A stretch of 64,000 nt of DNA, taken from contig JACKMA010000002.1 of the NCBI GenBank assembly GCA_024235635.1, positions 558,001-622,000 of the forward strand, in the 5' to 3' direction. Positions 17,909-25,776 of this stretch are shown piece after piece. Source of the DNA: Zoogloeaceae bacterium. GTDB taxonomy: Bacteria; Pseudomonadota; Gammaproteobacteria; Burkholderiales; Rhodocyclaceae. Every line of letters starts with the position of its first letter. Position 1 is the stretch's first letter. Below the pieces are notes generated by a model, which made no database searches, was not told where the DNA came from, and worked only from the letters and a program-made list of their open reading frames with translations. Both the position numbers and the translations under genes were made by a program.

Positions 17909-18121
17909 CGACATGCTCCTCCGCGTGATCGTCGCGGTGCGGCCGGCGTGCGCACTCGCCGGTCTCAGCATGGGCCGAGGGCGCGACAGGTGCAAGTCGG
18001 CGGCGCCGATGCCGAGCCGGGACCCAAAAAATGCACGTTGCCCGGAGATTCTTGCTTGCATTGCAACATGACAGCGGCGATAGTCTGGATCATCGTTTTC
18101 GAACAAACAGAATTTCGCCCA

Positions 18122-18550
18122 ATGAGTGCCCTGCGTCTGTCCATGTCGTGTGTCGTCCTGGCCATCGGACTGTGTCTGCCGGCGTTGTCCCCGGCTGCCG
18201 TGTACAAGTGCTTCGAGAACGGGCGCCTGGTCTACTCCGACCGCAAGTGCGCAGCCGAATCGAAGCCGATGGACTCGGCGCCAGCGCTGGACAACCAGCG
18301 TCGCGGTGTCGAACGCAGATCCGGTTACGAGCGTTCGTCCGCCTCGGAGACGCGCAGCGGGCGCAGGCGTCCGGCAGGCACCACGGTGATCGACCAGGCA
18401 GATCCGGCGAAGAAGGCACTTTGCGAAGAGGTGCGTGGCCGCAAGGCGCGGGCCGAGCGCAATGGCGGCAACTATCGCGGGGCTTCGGTACAGGAACTCG
18501 AATCGCTCGAGTTCTCGCACTGCTACGGGCACGTCAACGGCGCCCCCTGA
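18122..18550 (+). CDS. Exported DUF4124 domain protein
   Basis: This 142-residue protein has an N-terminal signal peptide (hydrophobic from LSMSCVVLAIG to SPA) followed by AVYKCFENGRLVYSDRKC, the DUF4124 motif with paired cysteines probably forming a disulfide. The middle is rich in Arg and Ser and likely disordered; two further cysteines lie near ALCEEVRG and FSHCYGH. It is periplasmic by prediction and its function is unknown. It converges with the last gene of the nifH operon and is probably unrelated to it. Confidence 0.8.
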   Translation: MSALRLSMSCVVLAIGLCLPALSPAAVYKCFENGRLVYSDRKCAAESKPMDSAPALDNQRRGVERRSGYERSSASETRSGRRRPAGTTVIDQADPAKKALCEEVRGRKARAERNGGNYRGASVQELESLEFSHCYGHVNGAP

Positions 18551-18562
18551 GCCGACGCTCGT

Positions 18563-19564
18563 TCAGCAGCGGTATGGCCGCTGGCAGTATTCGGCGACGC
18601 AGTTGGCATCGCGCTCGGGCAGGTAGCGATAGCCGGCGCGCCACTGATCGAAAACCGCGCGCGCCAGCCCTTCGGGCACGCCGAGGCCGGTGACCATGTC
18701 GAAGTACCAGGCCATCGGGTAGCCCGCCTGTCGGTCGTAGCGGCTGAGTTCGTTGGCCAGATCGACGCCGGTGACGCCCTGTGGCACCGGTGCTGGCGAG
18801 TAGGTCCGCGAACTGACCGGCTTGATGCCGACGCGCTCGACACCGTAGCCGTCGGTCCATCCCGAGATCTGCAGCAGCCAATAGGCCGACACCGCTGCCG
18901 AGGCCGCGCGCGAACGCTTCCAGTCGGCAAAGAAGCGCAAGGCGCCGGCCGGCTCACCATTTCCCTGCAGCGCCAGTCGTGCGATCAGCCGCGAGATGTC
19001 GTGGATTCGTCGCAGCCGGTAGATCGGCGTGCCCACCGGCCGGCCCTCGGCCGCATCGACCGGTGGTGCCACCAGATCCTCGACGCTATCCACAGCCCCC
19101 CCCACGCCAAGGCGATGGGAGGTCACCTCGCGCAGCTCTTCGACTTCGAGCTGCACGAACGATTCCGGCGCGCTGGCATAGCGGGACACGAAATAGTGCG
19201 TGATGCCGGAGTAGCGCGTGACGATCGGTTCTGCATGACGATCCGGCAAGCCGATCTCGCTGCGCAGGTGGGCCTCGGTCGCATCGCCCCGACAGGCTGC
19301 GAGCAGGCGTCCGCCGTCCTCGTCGGCCATGGCCCAGGCCGCTTCGGCCCAGCGCTGGATGTCGTCGGTGATCGGCTGCCCGGTCGGCGTGATCAGCCCG
19401 CCCGGGCGAAACCAGCCATTGCGGCGTGCGCAGGCCTCGAAGCGGTGTCCGGGTGTGGCCAGCGCCAGGCGGCGAAGCAGGTCACCATGTTGTGGGCGTG
19501 GCACCGAGGCACGGCAGGCTTCGTCGATGGCACGGATGGTTTCGGGATCGATCGTCTGTTCCAT
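18563..19564 (-). CDS. Unknown 333-residue protein at the end of the nifH operon
   Basis: I do not recognise this protein. It is soluble and mixed alpha/beta, with no P-loop, signal peptide or clear metal motif except three cysteines in the last 15 residues (NCVAEYCQRPYRC). Two internal features stand out, a segment SGITHYFVSRYASAPESFVQLEVEE and an aromatic-rich YPMAWYFDMVTG near the C-terminus. It follows the DUF6129-like gene by 54 bp on the same strand, so it is probably transcribed from the nifH promoter. A nitrogenase-related role is inferred from position. Similarity to the ADP-ribosyltransferase DraT was considered and not supported. Confidence 0.65.
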   Translation of the reverse strand: MEQTIDPETIRAIDEACRASVPRPQHGDLLRRLALATPGHRFEACARRNGWFRPGGLITPTGQPITDDIQRWAEAAWAMADEDGGRLLAACRGDATEAHLRSEIGLPDRHAEPIVTRYSGITHYFVSRYASAPESFVQLEVEELREVTSHRLGVGGAVDSVEDLVAPPVDAAEGRPVGTPIYRLRRIHDISRLIARLALQGNGEPAGALRFFADWKRSRAASAAVSAYWLLQISGWTDGYGVERVGIKPVSSRTYSPAPVPQGVTGVDLANELSRYDRQAGYPMAWYFDMVTGLGVPEGLARAVFDQWRAGYRYLPERDANCVAEYCQRPYRC

Positions 19565-19618
19565 GGTCGATTCGGATGTTGATGGCTAGGCCGATGGGTT
19601 CGAATGCCGGATGCGCTC

Positions 19619-19888
19619 TCAGTCGCCGGCGTCCACTGCGAACACCAGTCCACAGGCATGCTGCGGATCGCCTGTCAGCGACAGGCAATGGGCGCTGGCA
19701 TCGACCAAGTACACGCCGATGCCATTCGCCGACACCCACGGCGTGAGCCGCGGGGGGACGTCGTCTTCGCTGCAGCAGTAGAAGCGCAACGCCGGATACT
19801 CCGATCTGAACTCGTCCAGCCGGGCCTCGTCGGCATGGCCGTCGGCGAAGCGGCGGGCGAGCGCGCGCGCATCGTCGGCGGCGATCAC
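19619..19888 (-). CDS. Small nif-associated protein (DUF6129-like)
   Basis: This 89-residue protein probably starts at GTG, overlapping the nifY stop as GTGA. Residues such as FYCCSEDDVPPRLTPWV and GIGVYLVDASAHCLSLT match a small family I recall as occurring beside nifY in proteobacterial nif operons. Two adjacent cysteines are present, but no ferredoxin pattern. The C-terminal part alternates hydrophobic residues and probably forms a small beta sheet. Its function is unknown. Translational coupling with nifY argues for a shared role in cofactor delivery (inference). Confidence 0.72.
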   Translation of the reverse strand: MIAADDARALARRFADGHADEARLDEFRSEYPALRFYCCSEDDVPPRLTPWVSANGIGVYLVDASAHCLSLTGDPQHACGLVFAVDAGD

Positions 19889-20583
19889 GACTGGGTCTCC
19901 TCGGCGAATCGGGCAAGGCTCCTGGCCTCGACGCCCATCGCACGTGCCAGCCACGGCGGCGGAGCATGCATCGACGCCTGCAGGCGTTCGATCGCTTCCG
20001 CGGCCGAGGCGCCGCTGGGCCACTTGACCGGGTGCACGCCGGCCCGAACCAGCTTGGCCGCGGCCGGCCCACCGATGGACTGCAGGTAGGCCAGATCGCA
20101 ATCCGCGAGCAGTGCGGCGCGCGCGGCGTTGCGGTCCTCGGCCCGGTCGGTGGCGGCCGTCGGCCGGACGTCGATCAGGCGACTCTGGTCGACACCGACC
20201 TGGTAGATCAGGAAGCGTCCGCAGGAGCCGAAATGACCGTCGAGCCGGTCGCCGCTGTTCGAGGCGATCGCCACGCGCAGGCTGCCGGTGATCTCACCGT
20301 CGGCATACGGCTCGGGCACCGGCGCGTCGGCGCAGGGGCGCTTTCCGTTCAGCACTTCGTACATCAGTTCGAGCATGCCGTCGTCGACAGCACCGGCGGG
20401 GATGCAGCCGGCAATCTGGTCCTTGGCGATCGTCGACAGCTTGGCAGTGTCCAAGGGCAGGCCCAGTTGCTCGGCCAGGCGGTGGACGAAACCCGGACGC
20501 TCGCTCTCCGGCAACAGGCGAACGGCCTCGGCCAGGCGCTGCACGGCGTCCTTGCCCGACGCCGGTTCTTGGGATTCGGTCAT
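19885..20583 (-). CDS. nifY: NifY/NafY-type FeMo-cofactor-binding protein
   Basis: This 232-residue protein has two parts. The N-terminal helical domain (residues ~1-85) contains LAEAVRLLPESERPGFVHRL, typical of NafY/NifY. The C-terminal cofactor-binding domain (~95-225) contains VAIASNSGDRLDGHFGSCGRFLIYQ and YLQSIGGPAAAKLVRAG. The proteins bind apo-dinitrogenase and FeMo-cofactor during maturation. Whether NifY or NafY is the better name cannot be settled without comparison. It lies downstream of nifT and a ferredoxin, 81 bp after the latter, and is coupled to the next gene. Confidence 0.88.
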   Translation of the reverse strand: MTESQEPASGKDAVQRLAEAVRLLPESERPGFVHRLAEQLGLPLDTAKLSTIAKDQIAGCIPAGAVDDGMLELMYEVLNGKRPCADAPVPEPYADGEITGSLRVAIASNSGDRLDGHFGSCGRFLIYQVGVDQSRLIDVRPTAATDRAEDRNAARAALLADCDLAYLQSIGGPAAAKLVRAGVHPVKWPSGASAAEAIERLQASMHAPPPWLARAMGVEARSLARFAEETQS

Positions 20584-20664
20584 GGCGGATTCCTCGCTTG
20601 CCGTTCGCCGGAGCGGGCGGGACACCGGACTCCGGCGCCCCGCCCGCTCCCTTGCCGGCATGGG

Positions 20665-20862
20665 TCAAAGGTAGGCGATGGTGGTCTCGCCACCCGGACA
20701 GACCGACAGGCACTGGGGCTCGTCGAAGTCACCGTCGCATTCGGTGCAGGTGTGCGGGTTGATCTTGAAGATGCCACCCTTGTCGGTGATCGACTGGGTC
20801 GGGCATACGGGCTTGCAGTCTCCACAGGAGGTGCACTCGGCCTGGACGATGGTCAATGCCAT
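20665..20862 (-). CDS. 4Fe-4S ferredoxin of the nifH operon
   Basis: This 65-residue two-cluster ferredoxin has CTSCGDCKPVCP near residue 10 and a second motif CTECDGDFDEPQCLSVCP in which the middle cysteines are separated by an eight-residue loop. That loop is the pattern of FdxN/chromatium-type 2[4Fe-4S] ferredoxins with extended second sites. It is likely a low-potential donor for nitrogenase or the cofactor pathway. It sits between nifT and nifY on the nifH transcript. The symbol fdxN is avoided because another fdxN-like gene follows nifB. Confidence 0.9.
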   Translation of the reverse strand: MALTIVQAECTSCGDCKPVCPTQSITDKGGIFKINPHTCTECDGDFDEPQCLSVCPGGETTIAYL

Positions 20863-20883
20863 GATGGGCTCCTTTCACGTGAT

Positions 20884-21108
20884 TCATTCGGGGGCGTCGA
20901 CGCGACGGGCGCGCAACGAAATCGGCAACCGCTCGGGCGCCGGCTGTGGGTCGATGTAGTAGCTGCCGCCGTTGGCGAGTCGCAACTCGCCACCCCACTT
21001 CTCCGGGCTGTCGAATTCGATGGAGGCGATGTTGTCCTCCAGATCGCGTTTCGGCAGGTAGAAGACCAGGCCGCCAGCGTCGTTCTTGCGGATCATGATG
21101 TTCGCCAT
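20884..21108 (-). CDS. nifT: NifT/FixU family protein
   Basis: This 74-residue protein begins MANIMIRKNDAGGLVFYLPK and includes EKWGGELRLANGGSYYIDP, the conserved NifT core. NifT is a small soluble beta-strand protein that follows nifHDK in most proteobacterial diazotrophs; its function is unknown and deletion has little effect where tested. It is separated from nifK by 108 bp holding two hairpins. Confidence 0.93.
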   Translation of the reverse strand: MANIMIRKNDAGGLVFYLPKRDLEDNIASIEFDSPEKWGGELRLANGGSYYIDPQPAPERLPISLRARRVDAPE

Positions 21109-21136
21109 GGGCGTACTCCTTGTCTCGGTCGCAGCA

Positions 21137-21205
21137 CCGGGGCGCGCAGATGCGCGCCCCGGCCGGAATGCCGCGCCATCCGGGAGAACGTCCCTCGGCG
21201 CGGCA
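21137..21205 (-). other. Two tandem RNA hairpins between nifK and nifT
   Basis: The first is an 11-bp stem (CCGGGGCGCGC paired across an AGAT loop, 21137-21162). The second has a 9-bp outer stem (TGCCGCGCC/GGCGCGGCA, 21169-21205) with a shorter inner helix. Neither is followed by a U-run on the minus strand, so they look more like mRNA stabilising or partial-termination elements than full terminators. They may lower nifT and later genes relative to nifHDK. Confidence 0.7.
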
Positions 21206-21216
21206 GTCGATCGGTT

Positions 21217-22785
21217 TCAGCGCACCAGGTCGAAGTTGTAGTCCGTGACGCCCATCTCCATGGTTTCCCGGTCGAGTTGCTCGAGCACGGCATTGACCAG
21301 AGTCGTCAGCATGCTCATCGCGCCCTCGTAACCCAGCGTCGTCGCCCGATGCAGGTGATGGCGATCGAAGATCGGGAATCCCAGGCGGATCAGCGGCACC
21401 TCGAACTCGGGACCCTTGTGGGCGGTGTCACGCTGGATGAACTTGCCGTAGCTGTTGCCGATCAGGAAGTCAGGCTTGTCGGTCATGCACAGGCTGCGCA
21501 TGTGCCACAGGTCGCGACCGACATGCACTTCGGCGGCCGAACCGTAGGGCGATTCGTCGAGCACCTTCGTCATGGCCTTGCCCCAGCGCTTGTTGGCGTT
21601 GTGGCACAGCACGTGGGTCGGCTCGGCGCCGAGCTCGAGCAGGAACTTGACGACACCCATGACGAAGTCCGGATCACCGTAGATGGCGAACTTCTTGCCG
21701 TGCAGCCAGGTGTGGCTGTCCTGCATCATGTCGACCAGCCGCCCGCGTTCGACGGTCAGGCTTTCCGGGACCGGCTTGCCGGTGACCTCGGAGACCTTCT
21801 GCAGGAAGTCGTCGGTCCATTCCAGGCCCATCGGGATGCTGATCTTCGGGATCTCGTGCTTCCAGGTGTTCTCGACGAACTTTTTCGACTTCTCGAGCTG
21901 CCAGGGCTGCAGCATGAAGGTCGTGATCGCGTTCGGTGCGTCCTTGATCTCGTCCTGGCTGGTGCCGCCGGCATACATCCGGAAGGTACCGTCCGACGGC
22001 GTATCGAGGACTTCGGTCGGATCCGACAGCAGGCTCGCGTCGACGCCCATCTCGGACATCATGCGCTTGAGCACACGGTAGTTGCCGAGGTAGGTCTCGA
22101 ATCCCGGGACCAGGTTGATCTTGCCGTTCTTGCCCGGCTCCTTGCCCTCCATCGCGTTCAGCGTGAAGTAGCGCGCAATGCCCTCGAACATGTTGTCCCA
22201 GCCGGTGGTATGGCTGCCGACGAAGCTCGGCGTATGGGCAAAGGGCGTCGGAAACTCGGTCGGCACGTGGCCCGCCTTCTTGGCGTTGCCGATGAAGGCA
22301 TTGAGGTCGTCCCCGATCACTTCCGCCATGCAGGTGGTCGACACCGCGATCATCTCGGGCTTGTACAGCGCCTTGGCGTTCTCGAGGCCGTCGAACATGT
22401 TCTTCTGGCCGCCGAACACCGCTGCATCTTCGGTCATCGAGTCCGAGACGCAGGCGATCGGCTCCTTGAAGTGGCGATTGAAATAGGTCCGGAAATAGGC
22501 GACACAGCCCTGGGAACCATGGACGTAGGGCAAGGTCTTCTCGAAGCCGAGCGAGCACAGCACCGCGCCGAGCGGCTGGCAGGCCTTGGCCGGGTTGATG
22601 GTGAGCGCTTCGCGCTTGAAGTTGAGCGCCTGGTATTCCTTCGTCGTGGTCCACTCGAAGGCCTGGCGGATCTCGTCGTCGGCCGGCTTTTCTTCGAACT
22701 GCACCGCCTTGCGGTCGAGGACTTCCTTGTACTCGTCGTTGCGAAACAGCGGGTAGCAGGGCTTGATTTCATTGGCATCTTGCAT
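21217..22785 (-). CDS. nifK: Nitrogenase MoFe protein beta subunit
   Basis: This 522-residue subunit of dinitrogenase, with NifD, reduces N2 to ammonia. P-cluster cysteines are visible in NPAKACQPLGAVLCSLGF (~residue 64), HGSQGCVAYFRTYFNRHF (~89) and STTCMAEVIGDDL (~147). The ATG before QDANEIKPCYPLF matches the family start and has a ribosome site in gagcgaacg; longer in-frame readings overlap intergenic hairpins. It follows nifD by 148 bp. Length is typical of molybdenum nitrogenase. Confidence 0.98.
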   Translation of the reverse strand: MQDANEIKPCYPLFRNDEYKEVLDRKAVQFEEKPADDEIRQAFEWTTTKEYQALNFKREALTINPAKACQPLGAVLCSLGFEKTLPYVHGSQGCVAYFRTYFNRHFKEPIACVSDSMTEDAAVFGGQKNMFDGLENAKALYKPEMIAVSTTCMAEVIGDDLNAFIGNAKKAGHVPTEFPTPFAHTPSFVGSHTTGWDNMFEGIARYFTLNAMEGKEPGKNGKINLVPGFETYLGNYRVLKRMMSEMGVDASLLSDPTEVLDTPSDGTFRMYAGGTSQDEIKDAPNAITTFMLQPWQLEKSKKFVENTWKHEIPKISIPMGLEWTDDFLQKVSEVTGKPVPESLTVERGRLVDMMQDSHTWLHGKKFAIYGDPDFVMGVVKFLLELGAEPTHVLCHNANKRWGKAMTKVLDESPYGSAAEVHVGRDLWHMRSLCMTDKPDFLIGNSYGKFIQRDTAHKGPEFEVPLIRLGFPIFDRHHLHRATTLGYEGAMSMLTTLVNAVLEQLDRETMEMGVTDYNFDLVR

Positions 22786-22933
22786 CGTTCGCTCCTCGCC
22801 CGAGCCGCCAATCCGCGAACACGGGCACGAAGGTTGGGTAGGCACGGGCCGTGCGGCCCGCGCGTGATGCCGCCCGCGGCCGGGCCGGGGCGTGCATCGA
22901 TCGTCGCTTGCCCGCTGGACGCGGGCGGGACCG

Positions 22934-24409
22934 TCAGGCGGCCTTGGCACCGGCCTCCGGGGCGTTCTTGCCGGCCCACGGCGCGACCTGTTTGCTCCAC
23001 ACCGGATTGTTGGTGGTCATGTCCATGTCGCGGGCGAAGATGGCAAAGCCGTCGTAGCCGTGGTACGGGCCTGAATAGTCCCAGCTGTGCATCTGGCGGA
23101 ACGGAACGCCCATCTTCTGGAAGATGTACTTCTCCTTGATGCCCGAACCGATCAGGTCCGGCTTGACCCGCTTGACGAACTCCTCGAACTCGAAGCCGGT
23201 GACGTCGTCATAGAGCAGCGTGGCGTCGCCCATCTCCTTCATCGTTCGGTCGTAGTCGTCGTTGTGGGCAAACTCGTAGCCGGTGCCGACCACTTCCATG
23301 CCGAGATCCTCGTAGGCGCCGATGATGTGACGGGGGCGCAGGCCGCCGACATAGAGCATCACGCGCTTGCCTTCGAGCCGCGGGCGGTACTTGGCGATGA
23401 CGGCGTCCATCATCGGCTGGTACTTGCTGATCACGCGCTCGGCGCCTTCCTTGATGGTGTCGTCGAAGTGGGCGGCGATGGCGCGCAGCGACTCGGCGAT
23501 CTTGGTCGGTCCGAAGAAGTTGTACTCGAGCCAGGGGATGCCGTACTTCTCTTCCATGTGGCGGCTGATGTAGTTCATCGAGCGGTAGCAGTGCAGCAGG
23601 TTGAGCTTGGCCTTCGGCGTGTTCTCCATTTCGGCCAGGGTGCCGTCGCCGGACCATTGCGCGATCACCCGCAGACCCATCTCCTCGAGCAGGATGCGCG
23701 AGGACCAGGCGTCGCCGCCGATGTTGTAGTCGCCGATGATGGTGACGTCGTACGGCGTGCTTTCGAACGGCTTGCCGTCGCGGTTGCCGAGCACCCAGTC
23801 ACGCACCGCGTCGTTGGCGATGTGGTGGCCGAGGGACTGCGAGACGCCGCGGAAACCTTCGCATCGCACCGGCACGACGGGCTTTTCCAGGGCAACCGCG
23901 GACTTCTTCGACACCGCTTCGATGTCATCGCCGATCAGACCGATCGGGCACTCCGACTGCACCGTGACACCCTTGCTCATTGGGAACAGCATCTCGATTT
24001 CCTCGATCAGCTTGGCGAGCTTCTTGTCGCCACCGAAGACGATGTCCTTCTCCTGGAAATCGGAGGTGAAGTTCATGTCACCGAAGGTATTCACGCCGGT
24101 GATGCCGACGTAGTAGTTGCGGCGTCCGGCACGGGAATACTGGCCACAGCCGACCGGTCCGTGCGAGATGTGGACCATGTCCTTGATCGGACCCCACACC
24201 ACGCCTTTCGAGCCGGCGTAGGCGCAGCCGCGGATCGTCATCACGCCGGGCAGCGACTTGCGGTTGGAGGTGATGCACTTCTTCGACTGTTCGACGGCCG
24301 GGTCATTGACCGCGAGATGCTTCTTGCGGTCCTTTCTGGCCTTTTCCGGATAAACCTCGAGCACCTCGGTGATCAGGGCCTCGGTGTCTTCACGCGTGAG
24401 CGCAGCCAT
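22934..24409 (-). CDS. nifD: Nitrogenase MoFe protein alpha subunit
   Basis: This 491-residue subunit carries FeMo-cofactor. P-cluster cysteines appear in TIRGCAYAGSKGVVWG (~residue 61) and HGPVGCGQYSRAGRRNYY (~87), with a third in QSECPIGLIGDD. The cofactor ligand Cys lies in NLLHCYRSMNYI and the ligand His in RQMHSWDYSGPYHGYDGF near the C-terminus. Spacing and length indicate the molybdenum form, not vanadium or iron-only. It lies 111 bp after nifH, with a hairpin between. Confidence 0.98.
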   Translation of the reverse strand: MAALTREDTEALITEVLEVYPEKARKDRKKHLAVNDPAVEQSKKCITSNRKSLPGVMTIRGCAYAGSKGVVWGPIKDMVHISHGPVGCGQYSRAGRRNYYVGITGVNTFGDMNFTSDFQEKDIVFGGDKKLAKLIEEIEMLFPMSKGVTVQSECPIGLIGDDIEAVSKKSAVALEKPVVPVRCEGFRGVSQSLGHHIANDAVRDWVLGNRDGKPFESTPYDVTIIGDYNIGGDAWSSRILLEEMGLRVIAQWSGDGTLAEMENTPKAKLNLLHCYRSMNYISRHMEEKYGIPWLEYNFFGPTKIAESLRAIAAHFDDTIKEGAERVISKYQPMMDAVIAKYRPRLEGKRVMLYVGGLRPRHIIGAYEDLGMEVVGTGYEFAHNDDYDRTMKEMGDATLLYDDVTGFEFEEFVKRVKPDLIGSGIKEKYIFQKMGVPFRQMHSWDYSGPYHGYDGFAIFARDMDMTTNNPVWSKQVAPWAGKNAPEAGAKAA

Positions 24410-24464
24410 TTCAAACTCCTTTCACGTCGCCACCCATCCGTGGACGACATGTATCGATTGGCCA

Positions 24465-24490
24465 GCGGCCGGCACGTTGATGCCGGCCGC
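24465..24490 (-). other. RNA hairpin between nifH and nifD
   Basis: A perfect 10-bp GC-rich stem (GCGGCCGGCA/TGCCGGCCGC) closes a six-base loop just after the nifH stop. There is no U-run. Such hairpins after nifH are known to stabilise or process the message, giving excess NifH over NifDK. That role is inferred here from position. Confidence 0.7.
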
Positions 24491-24520
24491 GCAAGGGCGG
24501 GCGCGGGCGCCGCTGCCGGA

Positions 24521-25405
24521 TCAGGCGGTGGCGGCGAGTTCCTCGGCGGTCTTGCCGACGATCGACTCGTCCTCGACTTCCATGATCCCGAACTCCATCA
24601 GCAGATCCTCGAGATCGTCCATTTCGAGCGGCGTCGGGATCACCATCAGCTTGTTGTCGATGACCTTCTGGGCAAGCGCACGGTACTCGTCCGCCTGCTT
24701 CGCCCTGGGGTCGTACTCGATGACGGTCATGCGGCGGATCTCGGCGTGCTGCACGACGTTGTCGCGCGGCACGAAGTGGATCATCTGGGTGCCGAGGCGG
24801 GCGGCCAGGGCCTCGATCAGCTCGTCCTCGCGGTCGGTGTTGCGGCTGTTGCAGATCAGGCCGGCCAGACGCACGCCACCCGAGTTGGCGTACTTGACGA
24901 TGCCCTTGGAGATGTTGTTGGCGGCATACATCGCCATCATCTCGCCGGAGCAGACGATGTAGATCTCCTGTGCCTTGTTTTCGCGGATCGGCATCGCGAA
25001 GCCGCCGCAGACCACGTCACCGAGCACGTCGTAGAAGACGAAATCGAGGTCTTCGTCATAGGCACCCTCTTCCTCGAGGAAGTTGATCGCCGTGATGACG
25101 CCGCGGCCGGCACAGCCGACACCAGGCTCGGGGCCGCCGGATTCGACGCATTTGACGCCACCGTAGCCAACCGACAGCACGTCTTCGAGTTCCAGGTCCT
25201 CGACCGAGCCGGCCTCGGCGGCCAGATGCATCACCGTGGTCTGGGCCTTGCTATGGAGGATCAGGCGGGTCGAATCCGCTTTCGGATCACAGCCGACGAT
25301 CATCACTTTCTTGCCGGCCTCGGCCAGCGCGGCGACCAGGTTCTGGGTGGTCGTGGATTTGCCGATACCGCCCTTGCCGTAGATGGCACATTGACGAAGA
25401 GCCAT
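24521..25405 (-). CDS. nifH: Nitrogenase iron protein
   Basis: This 294-residue dinitrogenase reductase is an ATP-dependent electron donor to NifDK. The P-loop GKGGIGKSTT starts at residue 10, switch regions include VGCDPKADST and YDVLGDVVCGGFAMP, and the [4Fe-4S] ligand cysteines lie in GCAGRG and VVCGGF. The arginine that DraT can ADP-ribosylate (GCAGRGVIT) is present. ATG at 25405 was chosen for spacing to aaggag and for family length; another ATG lies six bases upstream. It is the first gene of an eight-gene operon with a sigma-54 promoter. Confidence 0.98.
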   Translation of the reverse strand: MALRQCAIYGKGGIGKSTTTQNLVAALAEAGKKVMIVGCDPKADSTRLILHSKAQTTVMHLAAEAGSVEDLELEDVLSVGYGGVKCVESGGPEPGVGCAGRGVITAINFLEEEGAYDEDLDFVFYDVLGDVVCGGFAMPIRENKAQEIYIVCSGEMMAMYAANNISKGIVKYANSGGVRLAGLICNSRNTDREDELIEALAARLGTQMIHFVPRDNVVQHAEIRRMTVIEYDPRAKQADEYRALAQKVIDNKLMVIPTPLEMDDLEDLLMEFGIMEVEDESIVGKTAEELAATA

Positions 25406-25466
25406 GGTCATTTCTCCTTGAACATGCGTTTGATGGAGGGAAATCTGCTGTCCCGACCGTCGTTTC

Positions 25467-25481
25467 GCAATGCCTGTGCCA
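25467..25481 (-). promoter_or_regulatory. Sigma-54 promoter of nifHDK operon
   Basis: On the minus strand the site reads TGGCACAGGCATTGC, with GG-N10-GC spacing and a single deviation (A for G) at the end of the -24 box. It lies 62 bp upstream of the nifH start. Confidence 0.92.
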
Positions 25482-25579
25482 TCCACCCAACAAGGATTCA
25501 AGCCATTGGTTTTAAAGTATGTTTCCGTTGCTCAAGATGGCATTTTCGGAGTTCGACATGCGACAATGGCAGGCGCCTT

Positions 25580-25595
25580 TGTCGACCTAGTGACA
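25580..25595. promoter_or_regulatory. NifA-type upstream activator site of nifH
   Basis: The site reads TGT CGACCTAGTG ACA and sits 99 bp upstream of the nifH -24 element. The 371-bp gene-free stretch from 25406 to 25776 otherwise holds only the -24/-12 element and an AT-rich segment near 25507-25530 that could bind IHF. No reading frame there looks real. Confidence 0.82.
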
Positions 25596-25776
25596 AAGGC
25601 CGCGGGCGTGGGCGGCCCGACGGAGCGGGATGCAGAGGAGAGGACGGCAGGTCGGCTGGCAGCGCATGCGATCGGCGGCGCCCGATACGAAAGTAGGCCT
25701 GACGTGTCGAGACGACCGCTCGAAAGGCGGCTGCCGTCAGCGCGCAGCGCGATTGCCAGCGACGGGCAGTGGCGGG

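Noticed and set aside
18563..19564. DraT (NifH ADP-ribosyltransferase) for the last gene of the nifH operon
   Set aside because: Length is similar, but no ADP-ribosyltransferase motif could be identified, and the residue pattern is unlike DraT as I know it.
19966..23139. Long open frame opposite nifK, nifT and nifY
   Set aside because: It is an antisense shadow caused by high GC content; the opposite strand carries unmistakable nif genes.
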